Shown here: positions 1 to 5,983 of the stretch, piece by piece
Numbering within the stretch: position 1 is the stretch's first letter
Layout: each line of letters begins with the position of its first letter
Source of the DNA: Pseudomonadota bacterium
Lineage (GTDB): Bacteria > Pseudomonadota > Alphaproteobacteria > Elsterales > Elsteraceae
NCBI GenBank assembly: GCA_016195115.1
Contig: JACQAI010000557.1
Coordinates: 1 to 9,842 of the forward strand
Direction: 5' to 3'
Length of the DNA: 9,842 nucleotides
Position numbers and translations under genes: made by a program
The notes under the pieces: generated by a model
Database searches by the model: none
What the model saw: the letters and a program-made list of their open reading frames with translations, nothing else
Told to the model about the DNA's origin: nothing

Positions 1-71
1 CGAAAGCCGGGATCCAGATCACAAGCCCGGTGTCGGTATCTGGTCTCCTGGATCCCGGCGTTCGCCGGGAT
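1..71. repeat. REP-like double palindrome (dispersed intergenic repeat), truncated by left edge
   Basis: Two related GC-rich arms face each other. Bases 1-17 match the reverse complement of bases 48-64 at 16 of 17 positions, around a 30-nt centre (18-47). The right arm is itself a tight hairpin: 52-60 pairs perfectly with 63-71 around a TT loop. The left arm begins mid-hairpin (CGAAAGCCGGGATCC), so the element almost certainly continues beyond base 1. CCCGGC/GCCGGG palindromes of this kind occur as dispersed intergenic repeats in many high-GC proteobacteria (general knowledge). It lies 48 nt past the stop codon of the last gene. It could protect the 3' end of the operon mRNA or help stop transcription, but no T-run follows the hairpin, so I do not call it an intrinsic terminator. 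Confidence 0.8.
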
Positions 72-119
72 GACGGTCTTATTTTGGAATCGGGTCAACT
101 CAAACGCATCGTGCGCTAA

Positions 120-1082
120 TTAGGACTTCTTGAGGCCGATGATCTCGATCAGCCGGGCGAGCTCGGCGTCTTCCCGTGCGATCCGGCGGCCGAAGGCGTC
201 CGCTGGCAGGAAGGCCGGACGCACGCCGAGCGGCTTGCTCGCCTGGGCGAATTCGGGACTTTCGACGGTCTTGCGGATCGCCGCCTCGAGGGTCGCGATC
301 ACCGGCTTGGGTGCGCCCTTCGGCACGGCGATGCCGCGCCACGCCTCGAGCGACACGTCCACCCCCTGCTCATGCGCGGTCGGGGTGTCGGGAAAGGCCA
401 GGTCGCGGTTGGACGTGAGCGCCGCGAGCAGGCGCAGCTGCCCGACCTTGACGTATTCCGTCAGTGCCGCCGGCAGCTGCACGGCCGCGTCGACCTCGCC
501 GGAGACCAGGCTGGTGACGACCTGCGCGGCGCCGAACGGCACATCGACCATCTCGACGCCCGCGGTTCGGAACAGCGCGACCGACGCGATGTGGGTGTGG
601 CTACCGATACCGGAATTCGCGATGGTGATCTGCTTCGGGCGCGCCCTGCCGTCGGCGACGAGCGCCGCCAGCGACGTCCACTTGGCCTCGCGGCGCACCG
701 CGAGCAGCGGCGCTTCGACCAGCGCCTGCGCCACCGCCTCGAAGGCTTCGTAATTGAAGCTCAGCGCACCGGAATGATAGGTCGTCGAGATCGAATTGGA
801 GTTCCACACCAGCGAGTAGCCGTCGGGCTTCTTCTGGGCGACCGCCTGATAGCCGATCGCACCACCGGCGCCCGGACGGTTGACCACGATCACGTTGGTC
901 GCCAGCTGCCGGGCCATGCCGTCGGCGAGCAGGCGGGCGGTGATGTCCGCCGACGAGCCGGCCGGAAACAGCACCGTTATTTCGACCGGCTTGTTCGGGA
1001 ACGGCGCTTGCGCCGAGACGGCGGCGGGCGCGATCAGCACCGTACCGACCAGGGCCGCCAGGGCTGGAATGGTCCAATTCAT
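120..1082 (-). CDS. TTT-family (Bug-type) periplasmic solute-binding receptor
   Basis: This is a 320-aa protein of the tripartite tricarboxylate transporter receptor family (TctC/Bug), which captures small organic acids or other solutes in the periplasm. The N-terminus is a clear Sec signal peptide: a short start, a hydrophobic core at about residues 5-21 and a likely cleavage after AVSA (residue 24). The mature part carries the family hallmarks FPNKPVEITVLFPAG (about 28-42), D46 followed by AR, and NRPGAGGAIG (about 68-77). Length is normal for the family. I chose the ATG at 1082 rather than an upstream in-frame one at 1121, because 1082 puts the signal peptide at the terminus and leaves a 13-nt gap after the preceding stop; the upstream start would overlap that gene. 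No TctA/TctB membrane genes are visible, so it is an orphan receptor here. It ends with TAA and is the last gene of the operon. Ligand unknown; a sugar acid is an inference from context. Confidence 0.9.
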   Translation of the reverse strand: MNWTIPALAALVGTVLIAPAAVSAQAPFPNKPVEITVLFPAGSSADITARLLADGMARQLATNVIVVNRPGAGGAIGYQAVAQKKPDGYSLVWNSNSISTTYHSGALSFNYEAFEAVAQALVEAPLLAVRREAKWTSLAALVADGRARPKQITIANSGIGSHTHIASVALFRTAGVEMVDVPFGAAQVVTSLVSGEVDAAVQLPAALTEYVKVGQLRLLAALTSNRDLAFPDTPTAHEQGVDVSLEAWRGIAVPKGAPKPVIATLEAAIRKTVESPEFAQASKPLGVRPAFLPADAFGRRIAREDAELARLIEIIGLKKS

Positions 1083-1095
1083 GGCATCCACCCGC

Positions 1096-2103
1096 TCAGT
1101 CGTTCTTGAGAACCTCCGCAAGCTCGACCCGGCGGCCTTCGCGCGCCGCCAGGATGCCGGCGCAAATCACCGCGAGCGACGTCGTCGAGTCGTCGCCGCC
1201 CATTTCGGGCTTGCCCTGGCCGCGTACCGCGGCGGCGAATTCCTCGAGCTCCTCGACCAGGGCGTCATTCTTCGGGCAGGGGATCGCGACCGGACGGTCG
1301 GTACCGCGCTTCAGCAGGCGCAGCCCGCTGTGCAGGTCGTAGTAGGCGGTCGCATCCTTGCCGTAGATGTTCATCAGATAATACTCGGACGCCGAGGCAT
1401 AACTGGCATTCAGCGTCGAGAGGGCGCCGCTCTCATGCTCGAGCAGGAGGCTCGCGACGTCCGGGTTGTCGCCCGGCAGCACCAGCTGCGCGAGCTGACC
1501 GCGCACCGCCTTGATCGGCCCCAGGAGATAGCTCAGCACGTCGGTGTAGTGGATGCCGATCTGCAGCATGACCCCGCCCGGCATGCCGTGGGCCTGATAG
1601 CGCCACGAGCTCAGATCGATCTTGCCCAACCGGTCGCGGCTGATGTTGGCCTCGGCATTGACCAGCGTGCCAAAGGCTCCGGCGTCGATCTGCCGCCTGA
1701 TCCAGCGGAAATGGCTCTCGCGCCGGCGCTGATAGCCGAGCGCCAGCACCACGCCGGCCGTGCGGCAAACCGCACTGATCGCGCGTCCGTCGGACACCGT
1801 GTTGGCGATCGGCTTGTCGAGAAAGACATGCTTGCCGGCCGCCGCCGCCGCGCGCGTGGTCTCGAGGTGGACGTCGTTGGGCGTGGTGTTGACGATCGCC
1901 TCGACCGCGCGGTCGGCGAGCAGCGCCTCGTAGCTCGCCGTCGCGCGGCACCTGTATTTGGCGGCGAACGCCGCGCGTTTCTCCGCAGAGCGCGTATAGC
2001 AGCCGACGATCTCGAGCTTGCCCGAGCGCTGGATGGCATCGGCGAGCACGTCCGACCACCACCCGATGCCGATGCAGCCGACCCGCAGCGGCTCAGAGCT
2101 CAT
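1096..2103 (-). CDS. Gfo/Idh/MocA-family NAD(P)-dependent oxidoreductase (third copy, QxGxH variant)
   Basis: A 335-aa cytoplasmic dehydrogenase of the glucose-fructose oxidoreductase/inositol dehydrogenase family. The N-terminal Rossmann fold shows GCIGIGWW (about 9-16) for dinucleotide binding. The DKP motif (96-98), equivalent to the family's EKP, follows the GKHVFL strand. The C-terminal substrate domain has GGVMLQIGIHYTDVL (about 176-190). There the usual DxGxH reads QxGxH: the catalytic-region Asp is Gln181, while His185 is kept. The start ATG at 2103 overlaps the stop of the preceding HbpS-like gene in an ATGA arrangement. Its Shine-Dalgarno is weak, so translation is probably coupled. 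An earlier in-frame ATG at 2202 lies deep inside the upstream gene and is not credible. It presumably oxidises or reduces a sugar, sugar acid or inositol-like substrate; which one is not readable. Stop is TGA, 13 nt before the receptor gene. Confidence 0.9.
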   Translation of the reverse strand: MSSEPLRVGCIGIGWWSDVLADAIQRSGKLEIVGCYTRSAEKRAAFAAKYRCRATASYEALLADRAVEAIVNTTPNDVHLETTRAAAAAGKHVFLDKPIANTVSDGRAISAVCRTAGVVLALGYQRRRESHFRWIRRQIDAGAFGTLVNAEANISRDRLGKIDLSSWRYQAHGMPGGVMLQIGIHYTDVLSYLLGPIKAVRGQLAQLVLPGDNPDVASLLLEHESGALSTLNASYASASEYYLMNIYGKDATAYYDLHSGLRLLKRGTDRPVAIPCPKNDALVEELEEFAAAVRGQGKPEMGGDDSTTSLAVICAGILAAREGRRVELAEVLKND

Positions 2104-2546
2104 GCGCTCTGCCACTGGGCGCCGATCGCTTCGATGGCCGCGCGCGCGATGCGCTCGTCGGTCGCCCAATCGCCGCCGCTGACGCCGATGCCGCCCACGC
2201 ACTCGCCGTCCACGAGCACCGGATAGCCGCCTTCCATCGCCGTCCAGCGCTCGGGCCCGGCCGCCAGCGCCAGCCCAAGGGCGTGGGCGACATCGAGATC
2301 CTGCCCTTGCGCGCCGCGCGGCGAGGTCGGGCGCTTGTTGGAGGCTGCGCAGACCGCCTTCGTGGTCGCGGAGTGCAGCGTGTGAAACCGCCCACCGTCC
2401 ATCCGCTCGAGCACGACAAGATGCCCGCCCGCATCCGTGATGGCGACCGAGATCGCAATCCCCGCCGCACGGGCCTCGGCGATGGCCGTGGCAGCCATCG
2501 TTTTCGCGCCCTCGTGGGTCAGGCGTTTGGCATTCGCGACGTACAT
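2100..2546 (-). CDS. GlcG/HbpS-like heme-binding family protein (DUF336)
   Basis: A 148-aa protein of the GlcG/HbpS family. The family core is visible: AISVAITDAGGHLVVLERMDG (about 31-51 overall), a TKAVCAA helix (about 62-68), GGYPVLVDGECVGGIGVSGG (about 106-125) and the closing DERIARAAIEA. No signal peptide is present, so it is probably cytoplasmic, unlike secreted HbpS. Family members occur often in operons for glycolate, diol and sugar-acid use; their biochemical role is mostly unresolved, and heme binding or small-molecule binding is known for a few. The ATG at 2546 fits the family's usual N-terminus. It has only a weak, distant GGGAAG upstream. The frame stays open further upstream, so a non-ATG start inside the preceding 89-nt gap cannot be excluded. 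It overlaps the next dehydrogenase gene by 4 bp. Confidence 0.85.
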   Translation of the reverse strand: MYVANAKRLTHEGAKTMAATAIAEARAAGIAISVAITDAGGHLVVLERMDGGRFHTLHSATTKAVCAASNKRPTSPRGAQGQDLDVAHALGLALAAGPERWTAMEGGYPVLVDGECVGGIGVSGGDWATDERIARAAIEAIGAQWQSA

Positions 2547-2635
2547 ATGGACCGCACTTCCCAATTCCCGGATTGGCGGCTCCAATCCTGCGCCATAGGG
2601 GGCACTTTCGACAATGCTGAGCGGGCCGACGCCAC
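2547..2635 (-). promoter_or_regulatory. 89-nt intercistronic gap with hairpins able to exclude each other
   Basis: This is the only sizeable gap in the operon, between the dehydratase stop and the HbpS-like start. Read on the minus strand, GGATTGG (2588-2582) can pair perfectly with CCAATCC (2576-2570) around a 5-nt AGCCG loop. The CCAAT of that second arm can alternatively pair with ATTGG at 2565-2561. The two structures cannot form together, and the second lies within about 15 nt of the HbpS start codon. This could tune translation, mark an RNA-processing site, or be chance. I see no convincing sigma-70 promoter in the gap and no T-run that would make either hairpin a terminator. Confidence 0.35.
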
Positions 2636-3769
2636 CTATGCCTGCGGCGCGACCCGCCTGATTCGTCGGTTGAGCTGATCGTCGTCGATCTCGATGCCCA
2701 AGCCTGGTCCCGATGGCACCCGGAACGTTCCGTTGCCCATGGGCCACGGCGCCCGCATGATCGTTTGCATCAGCGCCGTGTCGCGCTCCTCCGGGTCGTT
2801 CCATTCCATCGGCTTGGTGGCATGCATCTTGATCGCCATGAGATGGAGGTGGGCGGCGTGGCCGATCGTCGGCTGGGTCTGATGCGGCACGATTTCGACG
2901 CCATGGGCGAACGCCAGGGCGATGCACTGCGCCAGCCCCGTGATGCCGCCCATCTTGAGCGGATCGCATTGGATGATCTTGACGCCGGCGTCGATCAGAT
3001 CGACGACGCCCTGCATGGTGTAGGTCTGCTCGCCCGCCGTGACGACGATGTCGAGCCGGCGCGCCACCTCGCCCATGGCCTTGACGTAGTAGTGCTGAGT
3101 GGGCTCCTCGAACCAGGCGTAGCCGAGCTCTTCCAGCGCGCGCCCGACCTTGATCGCGCCGCCGACCGAATAGCCGTTGTTGGCATCGAACCCGAGCATG
3201 AAACCGTCGCCGACCAGTTTGCGCACCGCCTTCGCCTTGGCGATGTCGCCGGGGATGTCGTGGTCGAGCGTCGTGCGGTCGCCGTCGAAGCGGATCTTGA
3301 CCGCGCGCGGGCTGTCGCGCTTGACGCGCTTCTCGACCGCACGGACGACCGCATCGACCGTCCGCTGCGCGTTGCCGCCGAGCGACGTGTAGAACGGGAT
3401 TTCGGTGCGCCACGCGCCGCCGAGCAGCTTGTGCACGGGCTGGCCCAGCAGCTTGCCCTTGATGTCCCACAGCGCGATGTCGAGCGCCGCGATGGCGCTC
3501 GTCAGGCTGCCCTCGGGACCGAGCTTGATGAAGCGGTGAAACAGGGTATCGAGCACGACGGCATGATCGAGCGGGTCCCGGCCGACCAGTGCCGGCGCCA
3601 GATTGTTGGCGACGATGCCGAGGACGTGGACGCCGCCCTGCATCGGCGTGCATTCGCCGTAGCCCTGGATGCCGGCGTCGGTCGTGACGCGCACAAAGCC
3701 GCTTCGCTTCGCCGGCACATCGTCGCTCCAGGCGACCTGAAAGGCTTCGACGTTCGTGATCGTTGCCAT
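2636..3769 (-). CDS. Mandelate racemase/muconate lactonizing enzyme-family sugar-acid dehydratase
   Basis: A 377-aa enolase-superfamily enzyme, full length for the family. The N-terminal capping domain (about 1-125) is followed by the metal-binding barrel. Three acidic Mg2+ ligands stand at the ends of barrel strands: D195 in GFDANNGY, E221 in FEEP and E247 in AGEQ. The catalytic Asp-His pair of the mandelate racemase subgroup is present as D269 (QCDPLKMGG) and H296 (VPHQTQ). The opposite base motif, normally KxK, reads K158-I-R160. This layout is typical of acid-sugar dehydratases that convert an aldonate or aldarate to a 2-keto-3-deoxy acid in the cytoplasm; racemase or cycloisomerase activity is less likely given the sugar context. 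The start at 3769 is set by an AGGGGG Shine-Dalgarno that overlaps the previous gene's TAG stop. The substrate (galactonate, gluconate, rhamnonate or similar) cannot be assigned. Confidence 0.88.
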   Translation of the reverse strand: MATITNVEAFQVAWSDDVPAKRSGFVRVTTDAGIQGYGECTPMQGGVHVLGIVANNLAPALVGRDPLDHAVVLDTLFHRFIKLGPEGSLTSAIAALDIALWDIKGKLLGQPVHKLLGGAWRTEIPFYTSLGGNAQRTVDAVVRAVEKRVKRDSPRAVKIRFDGDRTTLDHDIPGDIAKAKAVRKLVGDGFMLGFDANNGYSVGGAIKVGRALEELGYAWFEEPTQHYYVKAMGEVARRLDIVVTAGEQTYTMQGVVDLIDAGVKIIQCDPLKMGGITGLAQCIALAFAHGVEIVPHQTQPTIGHAAHLHLMAIKMHATKPMEWNDPEERDTALMQTIMRAPWPMGNGTFRVPSGPGLGIEIDDDQLNRRIRRVAPQA

Positions 3770-3773
3770 GCTT

Positions 3774-3779
3774 CCCCCT
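3774..3779 (-). promoter_or_regulatory. Shine-Dalgarno AGGGGG overlapping the upstream stop codon
   Basis: On the minus strand TAGGGGGAAGC precedes the dehydratase ATG. The TAG is the stop codon of the upstream oxidoreductase and also supplies the first bases of the ribosome site. Spacing to ATG is 4 nt, somewhat short. The arrangement favours termination-reinitiation coupling and decides the dehydratase start. Confidence 0.65.
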
Positions 3780-4917
3780 ACAGCTCGATCCAGCGACCGC
3801 CCTCGGATGCCGAGCGGAGGCACGCTGCGATAAACCGCATGCCGAGCGCGCCGTCCGACGCGGTCGGGAATACGACGTCCGCGGGGATCGGCGCGCCGCC
3901 GCGCGCCGCGACGATGGCGCGGGCGATCTCGGCGTAGAGCGTGGCGAAGCCTTCCAGATAACCCTCCGGATGGCCGCCGGGGATGCGCGCGACCCGCGCC
4001 GCCTCGGGCGCCATGCCGGCGCCGCCGCGCAGCAGCAGGCGGGTCGGCTGGCCCTCGGCCGTGAACCACAGCCGGTCCGGATCCTCCTGCGCCCATTCCA
4101 GCCCGCCGGCCTCGCCATAGGCGCGCAGCTTCAACGCGTTCGCGTGTCCGTGCGCGACTTGGCTCGCCCACAGCATGCCGCGCGCGCCGCTCGCGAAGCG
4201 CAACAGCACATGCGCGTTGTCGTCGACGCGGCGGCCCGCGACGAAGGTGGTGAGATCGCCGAGCACCGCCTGCGGCGTCTGACCGGTGATGAAGCAGACC
4301 AGTTGGAAGGCGTGGCTGCCGATGTCGCCGATCGCGCCGCCGGGGCCGGCGCGCACCGGGTCGGTGCGCCAGACCGCCTGCTTCTGCCCCGTGGTCTCCA
4401 AGGGCCCGGCGAGCCAGCCCTGCGGATATTCGACCTGCGCCAGGCGCAGCGCGCCGAGATCGCCCCGCGCGACCATGGCGCGCGCCTGGCGCACCATGGC
4501 GTAGCCCGAATAGTTATAGGTGACCGCGACGATGCGCTGCGCCGCCGCGGCGCGCCGCACCAGGTCGTCGGCCTCATCCACGCTGGTCGCCAACGGCTTG
4601 TCGCAAATCACATGGAAGCCCGCGTCGAGCGCCGCGCTGGCGATCGCGTGGTGCAGGTGGTTCGGCGTGACGATCGCCACCGCCTCCATGCCGTCGGCCC
4701 GGGCGCGCTCGGCGGCGAACATCGCCGCATACGAGTCGTAGCAGCGTGCCGGATCGAGGCCGAGCGCGGCGCCCGACGCGCGCGCCCGCTCGGCATCCGA
4801 CGCCAGCGCGCCGCAGACCAGCGTGTAGGCGTCGTCGAGCCGCGCGGCGATGCGGTGCACGGCGCCGATGAAGGCGCCTTGGCCGCCGCCGACCACGCCG
4901 AGCCGCACGCGCTCCAT
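3778..4917 (-). CDS. Gfo/Idh/MocA-family NAD(P)-dependent oxidoreductase (second copy, canonical DxGxH)
   Basis: A 379-aa dehydrogenase with all family landmarks. The Rossmann motif is GVVGGGQGAFIGAVH (about 7-21), the nicotinamide-side motif is DKP (106-108, after HVIC), and the substrate-domain catalytic motif is DIGSH (198-202), with both Asp and His kept. The stretch LDDNAHVLLRF seen here as VDDNAHVLLRF (about 231-241) and HPEGYLEGF near the C-terminus are typical of a subgroup that often travels with a sugar isomerase/epimerase gene like the one just upstream. It probably oxidises a ring hydroxyl of a sugar, glycoside or inositol with NAD+ in the cytosol. The start at 4917 is 4 nt after the preceding stop; the ribosome site is weak, suggesting translational coupling. 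This is the only one of the operon's three paralogues with an unmodified active-site motif. It ends with TAG. Exact substrate unknown. Confidence 0.92.
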   Translation of the reverse strand: MERVRLGVVGGGQGAFIGAVHRIAARLDDAYTLVCGALASDAERARASGAALGLDPARCYDSYAAMFAAERARADGMEAVAIVTPNHLHHAIASAALDAGFHVICDKPLATSVDEADDLVRRAAAAQRIVAVTYNYSGYAMVRQARAMVARGDLGALRLAQVEYPQGWLAGPLETTGQKQAVWRTDPVRAGPGGAIGDIGSHAFQLVCFITGQTPQAVLGDLTTFVAGRRVDDNAHVLLRFASGARGMLWASQVAHGHANALKLRAYGEAGGLEWAQEDPDRLWFTAEGQPTRLLLRGGAGMAPEAARVARIPGGHPEGYLEGFATLYAEIARAIVAARGGAPIPADVVFPTASDGALGMRFIAACLRSASEGGRWIEL

Positions 4918-4921
4918 CGTG

Positions 4922-5983
4922 TCAGGCCAGCCCGAGCATGCGCCGGTTCGCCGCCGGGTCGGTGCCCGCGGCCGCGAAGTCGTCGAACGCCGTCGCGGTC
5001 ACCGCGATGATGTGGTCGCGGATGAATGGCGCGCCTTCGCGCGCGCCTTGGTCGGCCGACTTGATCGCGCATTCCCATTCCAGCACCGCCCAGCCGGCAA
5101 AGCCGTGTTGGGCGAGCTTGGAGAAGATGCCGCGGAAATCGACCTGACCGTCGCCGAGCGAGCGGAACCGGCCGGCGCGCTCGACCCAGGGCTGGTAGCC
5201 GCCATAGACGCCCTGGCGCGCCGTCGGATTGAACTCGGCGTCCTTGACGTGGAACGCGCCGATGCGCCGGTGATAGACGTCGATGAAGCCGAGATAGTCG
5301 AGCTGCTGCAGCACGAAGTGGCTCGGGTCATAGAGGATCTTGCAGCGCGGATGATCGCCGACCCGCGCCAGGAACATCTCGAAGCTGGCGCCGTCGTGCA
5401 GATCCTCGCCGGGATGGATCTCGAAGCAGACGTCGACGCCGGCGGCGTCGAACGCATCCAGGATCGGCCGCCAGCGCCCGGCCAGCGTGTCGAACGCGGT
5501 CTCGATCAAGCCGGGCGGGCGCTGCGGCCAGGGATAGACGTAGGGCCAGGCCAGCGCGCCCGAGAAGGTCGCGTGCGCGGAGAGCCCGAGCCGCTTCGAC
5601 GCGCGCGCCGCCTTCATCAACTGGTCGACTGCCCAGGCCTGGCGCGCCGCGCGGTCGCCACGCACGGCCGCCGGCGCGAAACCGTCGAACGCCTCGTCAT
5701 AGGCGGGGTGCACCGCGACCAGCTGGCCCTGGAGATGGGTCGACAGCTCGGTGAGCTGCACGCCGGCCTGCGCCAAGGTCGCCTTGACTTCGGCGCAGTA
5801 GGCGTCGCTGTCGGCGGCGCGCTCGAGATCGAACAGGCGCTGGTCCCAGGATGGAATTTGCACGCCCTGGTAGCCGAGCGCCGCCGCCCAGGCGGCGATC
5901 GATTTGAGGCTGTTGAACGGCGCGGCATCGCCGGCGAACTGCGCCAGGAAGATGGCCGGACCGCGGATCGTCGTCATGGTCAT
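4922..5983 (-). CDS. Sugar phosphate isomerase/epimerase-family TIM-barrel protein (long form, 353 aa)
   Basis: A xylose-isomerase-like TIM-barrel protein (AP-endonuclease 2 superfamily). Likely divalent-metal ligands lie at successive strand ends: E188 in CFEIHPGEDLHDG, D219 and H222 in ILYDPSHFVLQQ, H245 in GAFHVKDAEF and E302/E304 in VLEWE. The N-terminus IFLAQFAGDAAPFNSL (about 11-26) and the STHLQGQL segment (81-88) mark the longer subgroup that is usually encoded next to a Gfo/Idh/MocA dehydrogenase, as here on both sides. Family members catalyse isomerisation, epimerisation, elimination or hydration of keto sugars and inositol derivatives; I infer action on the product of one of the flanking dehydrogenases. 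The ATG at 5983 overlaps the previous stop in ATGA and has a near-perfect AGGAGG site 7 nt upstream. The second in-frame ATG at 5977 would be 13 nt from it and is less likely. Confidence 0.9.
   Translation of the reverse strand: MTMTTIRGPAIFLAQFAGDAAPFNSLKSIAAWAAALGYQGVQIPSWDQRLFDLERAADSDAYCAEVKATLAQAGVQLTELSTHLQGQLVAVHPAYDEAFDGFAPAAVRGDRAARQAWAVDQLMKAARASKRLGLSAHATFSGALAWPYVYPWPQRPPGLIETAFDTLAGRWRPILDAFDAAGVDVCFEIHPGEDLHDGASFEMFLARVGDHPRCKILYDPSHFVLQQLDYLGFIDVYHRRIGAFHVKDAEFNPTARQGVYGGYQPWVERAGRFRSLGDGQVDFRGIFSKLAQHGFAGWAVLEWECAIKSADQGAREGAPFIRDHIIAVTATAFDDFAAAGTDPAANRRMLGLA

Noticed and set aside
99..116. Small hairpin (GCGCA/TGCGT, 3-nt loop) followed by TTTG just after the receptor stop, as a possible terminator
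   Set aside because: The stem is 5 bp with one G-U pair and the tail has only three Ts; too weak to call an intrinsic terminator.
2100..4118. 672-codon minus-strand frame suggesting a large protein fused to the HbpS-like domain
   Set aside because: Upstream of about 2600 the frame is out of register with two well-supported genes and gives low-complexity Arg/Ala-rich sequence. Only the last 148 codons show a real domain.
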